Assembly (NCBI GenBank): GCA_003151515.1
Contig: PLXS01000025.1
Location: 186,001 to 250,000, forward strand
DNA: 64,000 nt
Direction: 5' to 3'
DNA from: Opitutaceae bacterium
GTDB taxonomy: Bacteria > Verrucomicrobiota > Verrucomicrobiia > Opitutales > Opitutaceae
Shown: positions 26,927 through 35,637 of the stretch, piece after piece
How positions within the stretch are numbered: the stretch's first letter is position 1
Layout: each line of letters opens with the position of its first letter
The notes under the pieces: model-generated
Databases searched by the model: none
What the model was told of the DNA's origin: nothing
What the model saw: the letters and a program-made list of their open reading frames with translations, nothing else
Program-made: the position numbers and the translations under genes

Positions 26927-27940
26927 ATGAAGGCTGTCGCAATCGTTGGCTACGGCTACTGGGGCCCCAAGCTCGCCCGCAACTTCCTGCAGAACGGAAG
27001 CTTTGCCCGCGTCGTCATCTGCGAGGAGGATCCGGCGCGCCTGAAGCGCGGGCTCCGGGAGAACCCCGGCGCCGAGGGGGTTGCCGGGTTCGACGAGGTC
27101 CTAGCGGACCCCTCCGTGGAGGCGGTGGCGCTGGCGACGCCGGTGGCGACCCACCACCCCCTCGCCCTTTCGGCCCTCAAGGCCGGAAAGCACGTCCTTG
27201 TCGAGAAGCCGCTTGCCACCCGCTCGATCGAGGCGCGCCAACTCGTGCGCGCCGCCGAGGCCCGTGGGCTCGTCCTCATGGTGGACCACACGTTCGCCTA
27301 CCACCCCGCGATCCAGAAGATAAAGGAGCTCATAGCCTCAGGCGAGCTCGGCCGGCTCAACTACATCGATTCGACGCGAATCAACCTCGGCCTCTTCCAG
27401 CACGACGTGAACGTGCTCTGGGACCTCGCGGTCCACGACATAGCGATCATCAACCTCTTCACGGAGGAGCGCCCTTTGGCCGTCCAGGCCATAGGGGCGG
27501 CGCACCCCCCGGGCCCCCTGGCAAGCATCGGCGTCCTGACGCTGCGGTACGCCTCGGGCCTCTTCGTGCACATCAACTGCTCGTGGGTATCGCCCGTGAA
27601 GATCCGCCACATGCTGATCGGCGGCGACAAGAAGATGGTCGTCTATGACGATCTGAATGCGAACGAGCCCGTGAAGGTCTACGACTCGGGAGTGGTCGCC
27701 CGCTCCCACGACGAGCGCAACAGGCTCATGTTCGAGTACCGCACCGGCGACGTGTTCTCGCCGAAGATCGCGCCGAGGGAGGCCCTGGCGAACCTGGTCG
27801 CGGACTTCGTGTCGGCGATCGGCGCCGGGACGGCGCCCGTCTCAAGCGGCCGGTTCGGCGCGGACACCGTGCGCATCCTCGAGGCGGCACAGCGGTCGAT
27901 CGAGCGCGGGGGCGGCGAGGTGAGGCTCACATGGAAGTAA
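26927..27940 (+). CDS. Gfo/Idh/MocA-family oxidoreductase (WbpB-like)
   Basis: A 337-residue NAD(P)-dependent dehydrogenase. The Rossmann motif GYGYWGPK is near residue 8. The family's active-site EKPLA follows KHVLVEKP near residue 92, and VDHTFAYHP with DLAVHDIAI shapes the substrate pocket. It starts one base after the SDR stop and overlaps the acetyltransferase gene by ten bases. Together with that gene and the DegT aminotransferase it forms the same trio as wbpB-wbpD-wbpE, in which WbpB oxidises the C3 position of UDP-GlcNAcA to the 3-keto form. A comparable 3-keto step for another nucleotide sugar is the alternative. Confidence 0.82.
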   Translation: MKAVAIVGYGYWGPKLARNFLQNGSFARVVICEEDPARLKRGLRENPGAEGVAGFDEVLADPSVEAVALATPVATHHPLALSALKAGKHVLVEKPLATRSIEARQLVRAAEARGLVLMVDHTFAYHPAIQKIKELIASGELGRLNYIDSTRINLGLFQHDVNVLWDLAVHDIAIINLFTEERPLAVQAIGAAHPPGPLASIGVLTLRYASGLFVHINCSWVSPVKIRHMLIGGDKKMVVYDDLNANEPVKVYDSGVVARSHDERNRLMFEYRTGDVFSPKIAPREALANLVADFVSAIGAGTAPVSSGRFGADTVRILEAAQRSIERGGGEVRLTWK

Positions 27941-28428
27941 GAAACGAGGACAGCCCTCGAAGGTCGCTGGTCAACGTACGCGTCGGAGCGAACGTGCGCA
28001 TCTTCAATTTCGTCAACGCCTACGGCTGCGAGATCGGCGACAACACGAAGGTCGGCGCCTTCGTCGAGATCCAGAAGAACGCCAAGATCGGGCGCAACTG
28101 CAAGATATCGAGCCACACCTTCATCTGCGAGGGCGTCGACATAGGCGACGAGGTCTTCGTGGGCCACAACGTCTCCTTCATAAACGACAAGTTTCCGCGC
28201 GCCGCGAATCCCGACGGGTCGATGTTGACCGACGCCGATTGGACCGTGCAGCCCACCTACGTCCGGAAGGGGGCGACCATCGGCACGGGCGCCACGATCC
28301 TCGGCGGCGTCACGATCGGCGAGCGCGCATTCGTGGGCGCAGGGAGCGTCGTGACGCGTGACGTGCCTCCGGGCGCCGTCGTCGCCGGCAACCCCGCCAG
28401 GCCGCTCGGCAAGAAGCCCTCCAAATGA
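27931..28428 (+). CDS. Hexapeptide-repeat sugar N-acetyltransferase (WbpD-like)
   Basis: A 165-residue left-handed beta-helix acyltransferase. Successive hexapeptide turns are visible (VRVGANVRI, CEIGDNTKVGAFVEI, AKIGRNCKI, VDIGDEVFVGHNVSF, ATIGTGATILGGVTIGERAFVGAGSVV), with NDKFPRAANPDG as an excursion loop and GNPARPLG as the usual C-terminal turn. This pattern is that of WbpD/WlbB and FdtC enzymes, which acetylate the 3-amino group of a nucleotide sugar. The upstream dehydrogenase gene overlaps its start and the aminotransferase start overlaps its stop (ATGA), so the three are made together. Confidence 0.85.
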   Translation: MEVRNEDSPRRSLVNVRVGANVRIFNFVNAYGCEIGDNTKVGAFVEIQKNAKIGRNCKISSHTFICEGVDIGDEVFVGHNVSFINDKFPRAANPDGSMLTDADWTVQPTYVRKGATIGTGATILGGVTIGERAFVGAGSVVTRDVPPGAVVAGNPARPLGKKPSK

Positions 28429-29528
28429 ACGTCCCCTACTTCGACCTGCCCGCGCAGATCCGCTCGCTGCGTCCCCAGCTGGACGCGGCGATCGCACGAA
28501 CGCTCGACTCGTGCGCCTTCTGCCTCGGCCCCGAGGTGGCCCAGTTCGAGCGCGATTTTGCGGCATACGTGGGAGCGGCGCATTGCGTGGCATTCAACAG
28601 CGGCACATCGGCGCTGCACGTCGCCATGCGCATCCTCGACATCGGCCCGGGCGACGAGGTCGTCACGACCCCGTTCACCTTTGTGGCGACCAGCTGGGCC
28701 ATCGAGTACGTTGGCGCCAAGCCCGTATTCGTCGACATTGACGAGCGCACGATGAACATGGACCCCGGCCTGCTCGAGAGGGCCATTACGCCGAGGACCA
28801 AGGCCGTGGTGCCCGTGCACCTCTACGGCCATCCCTTCGACGTTGACCCCGTCCTGGAGGTCTGCCGGCGCCGGGGAATCCCCCTGGTCGAGGATGCCGC
28901 GCAAGCCCACGGCGCGAAGTACAAGGGGCGCGCGGTAGGCGCCTTTGGGGAGATGTCGGCCTTCAGCTTCTACCCCGGAAAGAACCTCGGTGCCTGCGGC
29001 GAGGGCGGCGCCCTAGTGACCGACGACGCGGCGCACGCCAAGAGGGCCGCGGCGCTGCGCGAGCATGGAAGCACGGCGCGCTACTACCACGACGAGGTCG
29101 GCTACAACTACCGCATGGAGGGAATCCAGGGCGCCGTCCTGAATGTGAAGCTCGGCCACCTGCCGGACTGGAACGGCGCGAGGCGAAGGACGGCGAAGCG
29201 CTACCACGAGCTCCTCGCCAAGACCCCGCTTCAGCTGCCGCTCGAGGCCCCGGGCTGCGAGAGCGTCTACCACCTCTACGTCATTCGCCACCCGAAGCGC
29301 GACAAGCTCAGGGAGCACCTCCAGGCCCGGGGGATCGGCACCGCCCTGCACTACCCGCTTCCCCTGCACCTGCAGAAGTGTTTCGCGAAGCTGGGCCACA
29401 AGCCGGGCGACTTTCCGGTGGCGGAGCGGGCCGCCAAAAGCTGCCTGAGCATTCCCATCTACCCCGAGCTGACGGATTCGCAGGTCGAGTATGTCGCGGC
29501 CATGATCGGCGAGTTCAAAGAGTGGTGA
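28425..29528 (+). CDS. DegT/DnrJ/EryC1-family PLP-dependent sugar aminotransferase (WbpE-like)
   Basis: A 367-residue aminotransferase that adds an amino group to a keto sugar nucleotide, taking it from glutamate. It opens with VPYFDLPAQ and shows FNSGTSALHVAMRILDIGPGDEV, the PLP-phosphate region VEDAAQAHGAKY and the lysine in FSFYPGKNLGACGEGG (about 182-197). GYNYRMEGIQGAVL follows, as in QdtB/FdtB/WbpE proteins. It completes the dehydrogenase-acetyltransferase-aminotransferase trio that gives a 3-acetamido sugar. The start overlaps the previous stop (ATGA), and the following membrane-protein start overlaps this stop by one base. Confidence 0.87.
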   Translation: MNVPYFDLPAQIRSLRPQLDAAIARTLDSCAFCLGPEVAQFERDFAAYVGAAHCVAFNSGTSALHVAMRILDIGPGDEVVTTPFTFVATSWAIEYVGAKPVFVDIDERTMNMDPGLLERAITPRTKAVVPVHLYGHPFDVDPVLEVCRRRGIPLVEDAAQAHGAKYKGRAVGAFGEMSAFSFYPGKNLGACGEGGALVTDDAAHAKRAAALREHGSTARYYHDEVGYNYRMEGIQGAVLNVKLGHLPDWNGARRRTAKRYHELLAKTPLQLPLEAPGCESVYHLYVIRHPKRDKLREHLQARGIGTALHYPLPLHLQKCFAKLGHKPGDFPVAERAAKSCLSIPIYPELTDSQVEYVAAMIGEFKEW

Positions 29529-32068
29529 TGGCGGCGGTTCCGGAGCAGTTCCGCAAAGCCGCCTGGACTGTTTGGCGCGCCCTTGCGCTCGCCGGCTCTC
29601 TGGGGCTAACGCGGCATCTGCTGCGCCTGAATCAGATTGATTTCACGCTCGCGGGCGGAGCGGCCGCAGTCTGGTTGCTTATCGGCTGGAACACGGCCCG
29701 TCCGGCACTGGCGGGGTCAATCACCGCGGCGGTTGTGCTCGCGGCCGCGGTCCTTGCCTGGCACCTCAGTTGGGCCGCGGCCTCATTCGTTCCGATCTGG
29801 GCCGCGCTGTTCTGGCTTCCGCTGGCATTTCGCCGCGGCGGCACGGTTGCGCGCCTCTGCAGGCTGCTTAGGGTGGCAGCGGCGGCACTGGACCGCGTTG
29901 CTTCCGCAGCATGCGCCCGGCTCGGCCGCTTCGCCCGGTCGCTCGAGGCGCTCCGGCTGCTCCTTGCGATCGCAGCCGGATTCGCGTCTATCCGCCCTTT
30001 CCTGCATGACGGCATCATGGGCGGCGTTGACGCCCAGTGGTACACCTCCGTCGTCGAAGATCACCTGCAGCAGTGGCGGATGGGGATGGGGCCCGTATTC
30101 GTGGGCCAGACGAGGTTCGCGGCGATGGGCGCCGTCATGCCCCTCAGGGTGGCGCCCTACCTGCAGCATCTGACCCTTGCGATAGACGTCCTGACCGGCC
30201 GCGGCCTGAGCGCGTACATGGTCCTCAACCTCGCGGTCATCCTGAGCTGCGTCGGCGGCTGCGTCTCGGCGTACCTCTGCCTGCGCCAGATCCTGCCCTC
30301 GCGCCGATTCGAGGCGCTTGCACTGGCCGTCGTCTATGCGTGGTCCCCGGCCGTCGCCGGCCTCGCATACACCGGCCAGCTCCTCATGTCGGTTATGACC
30401 CTGCCCTACCTGCCGATTGTCTTCGCGGGCTTAGCGAGGATATTCACCCGCGACGGGTTCGCCGGCTGGGCGATGATCACCGCGGGATGCGCCGCATGCT
30501 GGCTGGCACACAGCCCCATCGGCTTCTGGGTGTCCGCGTGCGCCGCCTTTGCGGTCATCCTGCGGTGGCTGTCGATGCACGGGCCAAGCCTGCGCGAGGC
30601 GGGGCGCGCGGCCGCGGCCGGCGCGCTGTTCCTGGGGCTCTGCGGCTATGTCTTCGTGTCCCTGCGGGTCATCGCGCCTCCCGCCACGCCACCCACACTT
30701 GCATCCATGCTCCAGCCGATTATGGGAGCCATGTTCCCGGCCGCCCTCGAGCCGGTATCGCCCTCGGCCGGACTGGCGACGGACCTCCAGCCCGGCTGGA
30801 GCGTCCTCCTGGCGTTGCTCGCGGGAGCGGCGGCGGCGTGGTCGGCGCGTTCGCGGGCAGGCCGCGTGTTGTCGGCTGTGGCGCTTGTGCTGGTCTGCCT
30901 ATCCTTTCCGGTGCCGTACCTGACCGATTGGATGTGGCGCGCGGTGCCCCAGGCCGTCCTAAACATGACGAACGCCGTGCCCACCCAGCGGCTTTTCCCG
31001 ATCCTTGCCTCGTGCGCCTCGGTGCTCGCCGCGTGCGGCATCGCGGCGGCGCAATGGCCGCGGCGGTGGCTCGTCATTGCTCTCCTTGCAGCGGTCTATT
31101 GGAGCGGCCTCGAACTCGGCCACTTTACAAGGCGCGGATCGCTCATCGCGAATTCGAGGGCCTCCTCGGACCAGAGCATGTCCGAGAACAACCTCATATC
31201 GACGATCTTCTCGAGCGGCCTGCTTCGGGGAGTGAGCGCCTTCTACTCCTACGGGTTCATGGAGTATGAACTCGAGCAGCGCGTTCTCGACCCTGAGATG
31301 AAAAGGTACACGGTCACCGACGCGGCGGCCGTGGCGCCCGGTTTCGATTTCGGCGGGCGCGGCGCTCATCGGCAGCTTCCCTCTGTCCTCCATGGGACGC
31401 CCGCGGCGAACGGCAGGCGCTGGATCGAGCTGAGCCCGTCGATCGCCCTCGCGCCGCGGCAGCACTATCTCCTCGCCGTGGAATTCCTCGGCGATTCCTA
31501 TACCGGGGTCCTCCAGGTCCAGGGCCCCGGCTTTGGCCATGAGTATTTCCTGCCCATGTCGGGCGAGCGTTTCGCCTTCGGGTCGACGTCGGTAAGCTCC
31601 AGGGTGATTCCCCTGTGGAACCCGGCGGACACCCCTCTGGACCTCAGGCTCGACTTTGTCGTCCAGGACCCCGATGTCGACCTCGCGCGGTTCGCGGATT
31701 TCGCGCGCTTCGAGCTGATTCCGTATGACCCAAGGGGCCTGCCCATCCGGCTGAAATCATACGCGCCCTATGTTGCCGAGGTGAGGTCCGCCGCCCCGGG
31801 CTGGCTCGAAACCTTCCGCTACTTCACACGCGGCTGGGGCGCCACGGTGAACGGGCAGCCTGCTTCCGTGCGCCAGACTGCGAACGGCCTCGTTGCAGTC
31901 GCCATTCCAGCCGGGGAGAGCGAGATCCACCTCGACTATCGGGCGCCAGCGCTCCTCCTTGCGGCCTACGCTCTCATGGCCGCCTCGTGGCTTGGACTCG
32001 TCCTGGCGTGCGCCGGTCGCGCCCTTAAGCCTATGATTTTCATGGGCAGAGCGGACAGGATGCCCTAG
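29528..32068 (+). CDS. YfhO-like polytopic membrane protein (paralogue family, no extra C-terminal domain)
   Basis: A 846-residue membrane protein with about thirteen helices. The first large loop has VDAQWYTSVVEDHLQQWRMG (from about residue 166) and VGQTRFAAMGAVMPLRVAPYLQH. The C-terminal half has GVLQVQGPGFGHEYFLP and the motif RGWGATVNGQPASVR, followed by VAIPAGESEIHLDYRAP and a last helix pair. The GW-A-VNG motif with the following PAGES/Y segment is the known end of YfhO-type GT-C proteins. Three more genes in this window (35638, 39771 and 46546) share the same motif order, so this is a local paralogue family. ATG 29528 overlaps the aminotransferase stop codon; a longer open frame upstream is rejected. 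A role in transferring lipid-linked sugars in the periplasm is inferred. Confidence 0.7.
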   Translation: MAAVPEQFRKAAWTVWRALALAGSLGLTRHLLRLNQIDFTLAGGAAAVWLLIGWNTARPALAGSITAAVVLAAAVLAWHLSWAAASFVPIWAALFWLPLAFRRGGTVARLCRLLRVAAAALDRVASAACARLGRFARSLEALRLLLAIAAGFASIRPFLHDGIMGGVDAQWYTSVVEDHLQQWRMGMGPVFVGQTRFAAMGAVMPLRVAPYLQHLTLAIDVLTGRGLSAYMVLNLAVILSCVGGCVSAYLCLRQILPSRRFEALALAVVYAWSPAVAGLAYTGQLLMSVMTLPYLPIVFAGLARIFTRDGFAGWAMITAGCAACWLAHSPIGFWVSACAAFAVILRWLSMHGPSLREAGRAAAAGALFLGLCGYVFVSLRVIAPPATPPTLASMLQPIMGAMFPAALEPVSPSAGLATDLQPGWSVLLALLAGAAAAWSARSRAGRVLSAVALVLVCLSFPVPYLTDWMWRAVPQAVLNMTNAVPTQRLFPILASCASVLAACGIAAAQWPRRWLVIALLAAVYWSGLELGHFTRRGSLIANSRASSDQSMSENNLISTIFSSGLLRGVSAFYSYGFMEYELEQRVLDPEMKRYTVTDAAAVAPGFDFGGRGAHRQLPSVLHGTPAANGRRWIELSPSIALAPRQHYLLAVEFLGDSYTGVLQVQGPGFGHEYFLPMSGERFAFGSTSVSSRVIPLWNPADTPLDLRLDFVVQDPDVDLARFADFARFELIPYDPRGLPIRLKSYAPYVAEVRSAAPGWLETFRYFTRGWGATVNGQPASVRQTANGLVAVAIPAGESEIHLDYRAPALLLAAYALMAASWLGLVLACAGRALKPMIFMGRADRMP

Positions 32069-32080
32069 ACTTCCGGGTTC

Positions 32081-33097
32081 ATGAGAATCGCCCATCCCGA
32101 CTCCCGCGTCCTCGTGACGGGCGGGGCAGGATTCATCGGCTCCCATCTGGTCGACCATCTGGTCGGCAGGGGCTGCAACGTGACCGTCCTCGACAATTTC
32201 AGGAACGGGAAGCGCGAGAACCTCGCCGCGGCCGCCCGCAGCGGCCGCCTCAAGGTCGTCGAAGGCGACATCACGGACGCGCCGACCTGCCTTCGCGCCA
32301 TGGGGAGCTGCACGGACGCCGTCTTCCACCTGGCCTGCCTCGGGGTTCGCCACTCGCTGCACAACCCCATGGAGAACCACCAGGTGAACGCAACGGGATC
32401 GCTTCAGGTGCTCCTGGCCGCCCGCAGGGCCGGTGTGGGCCGCTTCGTTTACACGTCGACAAGCGAGGTGTACGGCGCGGCGCTGGCCTTCCCCCTGACC
32501 GAGCAGGCGGCGACCTGGCCCACAACGGTCTACGGGGCGTCGAAGCTAGCCGGAGAGCACTATGCGGCCGCTTTCGGCACCTGCCACGGGATGCCGGTCA
32601 TCCGCGTCAGGCCATTCAACAACTACGGGCCCAGGGCGCACTTCGAGGGCGACTCCGGCGAGGTCATCCCGCGCTTCATCCTGCGCGCCCTGGCCGGCGA
32701 GAGCCCGGTCATCTTCGGCGACGGCTCACACACCAGGGACTTCCTGTACGTCGAGGACTGCGCGGAGGCGCTGGTGGCGATCGCTGAGTGCGACGCGCTC
32801 GTGGGCAATGTGGTGAATCTCGGCTATGGCGAGGAGGTCCGCATCGACGCGCTTGCCGGGCTGGTGCTGGAGGCCGTGGGACGAGCCGACATGAAGCCCG
32901 TCCACGCGTCCGACCGCCCGGGCGACGTGCCCCGGCTCTGGGTCGACCCGGGGAAGCTGCGCGAGGCGACCTCCTTCCGCCCGCGCACCTCGCTGGCCAA
33001 CGGCCTGGCCGCGACGGTCGCCTACTACCGCGAGCTGTTCGCGGCACAGCCGGACTGCCTTTCACAGATGCAGACCAGGAATTGGGAGGTCGCATGA
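32081..33097 (+). CDS. NAD-dependent sugar-nucleotide epimerase/dehydratase
   Basis: A 338-residue extended SDR. TGGAGFIGSH is near residue 13 and VTVLDNFRNGKREN binds the adenosine part of NAD. The catalytic region has TSTSEVYG and TTVYGASK (YxxxK), and RVRPFNNYGPRAHFEGDSGEVIPRF matches the dTDP-glucose 4,6-dehydratase / UDP-glucuronate decarboxylase / ArnA-type branch. It lies 12 bases after the membrane-protein gene and overlaps the next aminotransferase gene (ATGA at 33094). It probably makes the keto sugar that this aminotransferase uses, giving a second amino-sugar branch. Confidence 0.82.
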   Translation: MRIAHPDSRVLVTGGAGFIGSHLVDHLVGRGCNVTVLDNFRNGKRENLAAAARSGRLKVVEGDITDAPTCLRAMGSCTDAVFHLACLGVRHSLHNPMENHQVNATGSLQVLLAARRAGVGRFVYTSTSEVYGAALAFPLTEQAATWPTTVYGASKLAGEHYAAAFGTCHGMPVIRVRPFNNYGPRAHFEGDSGEVIPRFILRALAGESPVIFGDGSHTRDFLYVEDCAEALVAIAECDALVGNVVNLGYGEEVRIDALAGLVLEAVGRADMKPVHASDRPGDVPRLWVDPGKLREATSFRPRTSLANGLAATVAYYRELFAAQPDCLSQMQTRNWEVA

Positions 33098-34233
33098 TCC
33101 CGCTCGCCAAGCCCGAGATGGGCGACGAGGAGATCGCCCTCGTTGCCGAGACGATCCGAAGCGGCTGGGTAACCCAGGGGCCCCGCGTCGCGGAATTCGA
33201 GCAGCTGTTTGCGGAGCGCATGGGAGCATCCCACGCGGTCGCCGTCTCGAACTGCACGACGGCCCTGCACCTCTCGCTCCTGGCCCTCGGGGTCGGACCC
33301 GGCGACGAAGTGGTCGTGCCCCCCCACAGCTTCATCGCGACCTCCAACGCGGTACTGCACTGCGGCGCGCGGCCGGTCTTCGTCGACATCGAGCCATCGA
33401 CCCTGAACATGGATCCCGACCTCGTCGCCGACGCGGTCAGCGCGAGGACGAAGGTCATCATGGCGGTGCATCAGGTGGGCCGCCCAGCCGCGCTCGCGGA
33501 GATCGCGCGGATCGCGGCGGACAAGGGCGTCACCCTTCTCGAGGATGCCGCCTGTGCCGTCGGGAGCGCCTACCGCGGAAAGCCGATCGGGGACAACACC
33601 TACTCGCCCCTAGTCTGCTTCAGCTTCCACCCGCGCAAGGTCTTAAGCACGGGCGACGGCGGCATGATCACCGCGGAGAACCCCGAGTTGGCGCAGCGGC
33701 TGCGCCTGCTGCGCCAGCACGGTATGTCCGTAAACGACCTGCAGCGGCACCGCTCCAAGAACGTGATCAACGAGAGCTACCCCATCGTCGGCTACAACTT
33801 CCGGATGACGGACGTCCAGGCGGCGATAGGCGTTGCCCAGCTTCGCCGCCTCGACGGGCTCATTAAAAGGCGCCGGGCCATCGCGTCCCGGTACGACGGC
33901 CTCCTCGCCGGCATACGTGGCATCAGCCTCTTCAAGGAGCCGGAGGACTGCACGTGGAACCAGCAGACCTACCTGATACGGCTGGACGGCGCCTCGGCCG
34001 AGACGAGGGACGCCTTCATGCAGAGCCTGCTTGAGGAAGGGATCGCCACGCGTCGGGGCGTCATGTCGATCCACAGGGAGCCCTGCTACGTCGAGCGCTT
34101 CGCGTGCCAGTCCTTCCCGCACAGCGAGCAGGCGAGCGACCAATGCGTGTGCTTGCCGCTTTACACCCAGATGCAGGACGCTGATATCGAACTGGTATGC
34201 GCAGCCGTGCGCCGGCACGCCCCCCCTACCTAA
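33094..34233 (+). CDS. DegT/DnrJ/EryC1-family sugar aminotransferase
   Basis: A 379-residue PLP enzyme starting MIPLAKPEMGDEEIALVAE, the usual opening of the family, with ETIRSGWVTQGPRVAEFE. The PLP site shows VSNCTTALHLSLLALGVGPGDEV and LEDAACAVGSAYRG, and the Schiff-base lysine lies in FSFHPRKVLSTGDGGM (about 175-190). VGYNFRMTDVQAAIG follows. The start overlaps the epimerase stop, and the acyltransferase gene follows after two bases. Its order, epimerase then aminotransferase then acyltransferase, fits production of an N-acylated amino sugar at the C4 or C3 position; the exact sugar is not readable. Confidence 0.87.
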   Translation: MIPLAKPEMGDEEIALVAETIRSGWVTQGPRVAEFEQLFAERMGASHAVAVSNCTTALHLSLLALGVGPGDEVVVPPHSFIATSNAVLHCGARPVFVDIEPSTLNMDPDLVADAVSARTKVIMAVHQVGRPAALAEIARIAADKGVTLLEDAACAVGSAYRGKPIGDNTYSPLVCFSFHPRKVLSTGDGGMITAENPELAQRLRLLRQHGMSVNDLQRHRSKNVINESYPIVGYNFRMTDVQAAIGVAQLRRLDGLIKRRRAIASRYDGLLAGIRGISLFKEPEDCTWNQQTYLIRLDGASAETRDAFMQSLLEEGIATRRGVMSIHREPCYVERFACQSFPHSEQASDQCVCLPLYTQMQDADIELVCAAVRRHAPPT

Positions 34234-34235
34234 CA

Positions 34236-34682
34236 ATGGCCCAGCCAGCCGCCAAACCCCTCCCGGCCAACCCCTACAACCCGTTCTGCTGGATCACCGG
34301 CAGCCCGGCCATCGGCGAAGGCACCTGGATCGGCGCGTTCACCCTCATCGACGGGATCGGGGGCCTCAAGATCGGCCGCGGCTGCAACATAAGCTCCGGC
34401 GCGCAGATCCTTTCGCACTCCACGGTGCGCCGGTGCGTCACCGCGAGGAAACGCGACAAGGTGGACTGCAAGCCGACCGAGGTAGGCGACTACGTCTTCG
34501 TCGGCTCGAACGCCGTCGTGCAGATGGGCGCCAGGATCGGCGAGCGCTGCGTCATCGGGGCCGGCGCCGTCGTGCTTGAAGACGCGGTCATCCCGCCCTA
34601 TTCACTCGTGGTCGGGGTCCCTGCCAGAGTCGTCCGGAGCATCCGAAGTGAGGTCGAGGAATGGAGCAGGGACGACCCATGA
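34236..34682 (+). CDS. Hexapeptide-repeat acyltransferase
   Basis: A 148-residue left-handed beta-helix acyltransferase, shorter than the WbpD-like protein. Repeats are seen as PAIGEGTWIGAF, LKIGRGCNISSGAQIL, VEVGDY-type VGDYVFVGSNAVVQMGARIG and ERCVIGAGAVVLEDAVIPPYS, then the closing VVGVPARVVRSI. SHSTVRRC followed by VTARKRDK is a loop near the expected active site with a histidine. The ATG at 34236 begins the aligned part; a frame extension of 13 codons overlaps the aminotransferase and is rejected. The stop codon overlaps the GT2 start (ATGA at 34679). It most likely acylates the product of the aminotransferase upstream. Confidence 0.8.
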   Translation: MAQPAAKPLPANPYNPFCWITGSPAIGEGTWIGAFTLIDGIGGLKIGRGCNISSGAQILSHSTVRRCVTARKRDKVDCKPTEVGDYVFVGSNAVVQMGARIGERCVIGAGAVVLEDAVIPPYSLVVGVPARVVRSIRSEVEEWSRDDP

Positions 34683-35620
34683 GCGCCGATGCGCGCAAGC
34701 TGTCGGTGGTCGTGGCCGCCTACAATGAGGAGGGAAACCTGCCCCTTCTCTACGAGCGCCTGTGCGCTCTCGACTGGGGCGCGATGCGCCTTGAGCCGGA
34801 ATTTGTGTTCGTGGACGACCATTCGCGCGACGGAACTCAGGGCGTTCTCGCCGGCCTCGCCGCAAGGGACCCCAGAGTCAAGGTGCTCCGCTTCTCGAAG
34901 AATTTCGGAAGCCACAAGGCCTTCACGGCGGGCCTTGAGCACTGCTCGGGCGACGCGGCGGTCATCCTCGCCGCGGACCTGCAGGACCCGCCCGAAACCA
35001 TCCCCCAGCTTGTCGCCAAGTGGCGGGAGGGGGCGAAGGTCGTCTGGGCCGTCCGCGACGAGAGGGACGGCGAGTCCGCGGCCACGAAGCTGCTCTCCCG
35101 GCTGTACTACTGGCTCATGCGCCGCTTTGCGGAGGTCCAGCCCCCCTCGAGGGGGGCGGATTTCCTGCTGGCCGACCGCAGGCTCATCGATGAGCTGCGC
35201 TCTGCGCCGGAGAAGCACACCTCGATCCTGTCCCTCATCCAGTGGATGGGCTTCGACCAGGCCCATGTCGCCTACAACAAGGCCGCGCGCCACAGCGGGA
35301 GCTCCAAGTGGACCCTGCGCAAGAAGCTCAAGCTCGCGGTCGACTCCTTCGTCAGCTTCTCGTACACGCCCGTGCGCCTGGCCTCGGCGTGCGGGCTTCT
35401 CTTTGCCTTCAGCGGATTCGCCTATGCCGGCGTCATCGCCATACGGGCGATCGCGCTCGGCAGTCCCGTGCAGGGATGGTCGTCGCTCATGTGCGTGCTT
35501 CTCATCGTGTCGGGCGTCCAGCTCGCCATGCTGGGGGTGCTGGGCGAGTACCTCTGGCGCACCCTTGACGAGGCGCGCGGGCGTCCGCGCTACATCATCG
35601 AGAAGCGGATCAATCTCTAG
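34679..35620 (+). CDS. GT2 polyprenyl-phosphate glycosyltransferase with two C-terminal membrane helices
   Basis: A 313-residue enzyme of the same DPM1/GtrB-like subfamily as the gene at 21329. It starts LSVVVAAYNEEGNLPLLYERL, has VFVDDHSRDGT and the metal site LAADLQDPPETI near residue 100, and ends with two membrane helices and LGEYLWRTLDEARGRPRYIIEK. It charges polyprenyl phosphate with a sugar on the cytoplasmic side. The start overlaps the acyltransferase stop. It is followed after 17 bases by the 1374-residue YfhO-like protein, which is a natural candidate for using its product after flipping. Confidence 0.85.
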   Translation: MSADARKLSVVVAAYNEEGNLPLLYERLCALDWGAMRLEPEFVFVDDHSRDGTQGVLAGLAARDPRVKVLRFSKNFGSHKAFTAGLEHCSGDAAVILAADLQDPPETIPQLVAKWREGAKVVWAVRDERDGESAATKLLSRLYYWLMRRFAEVQPPSRGADFLLADRRLIDELRSAPEKHTSILSLIQWMGFDQAHVAYNKAARHSGSSKWTLRKKLKLAVDSFVSFSYTPVRLASACGLLFAFSGFAYAGVIAIRAIALGSPVQGWSSLMCVLLIVSGVQLAMLGVLGEYLWRTLDEARGRPRYIIEKRINL

Positions 35621-35637
35621 GACCAGGCGAAGGGCAC

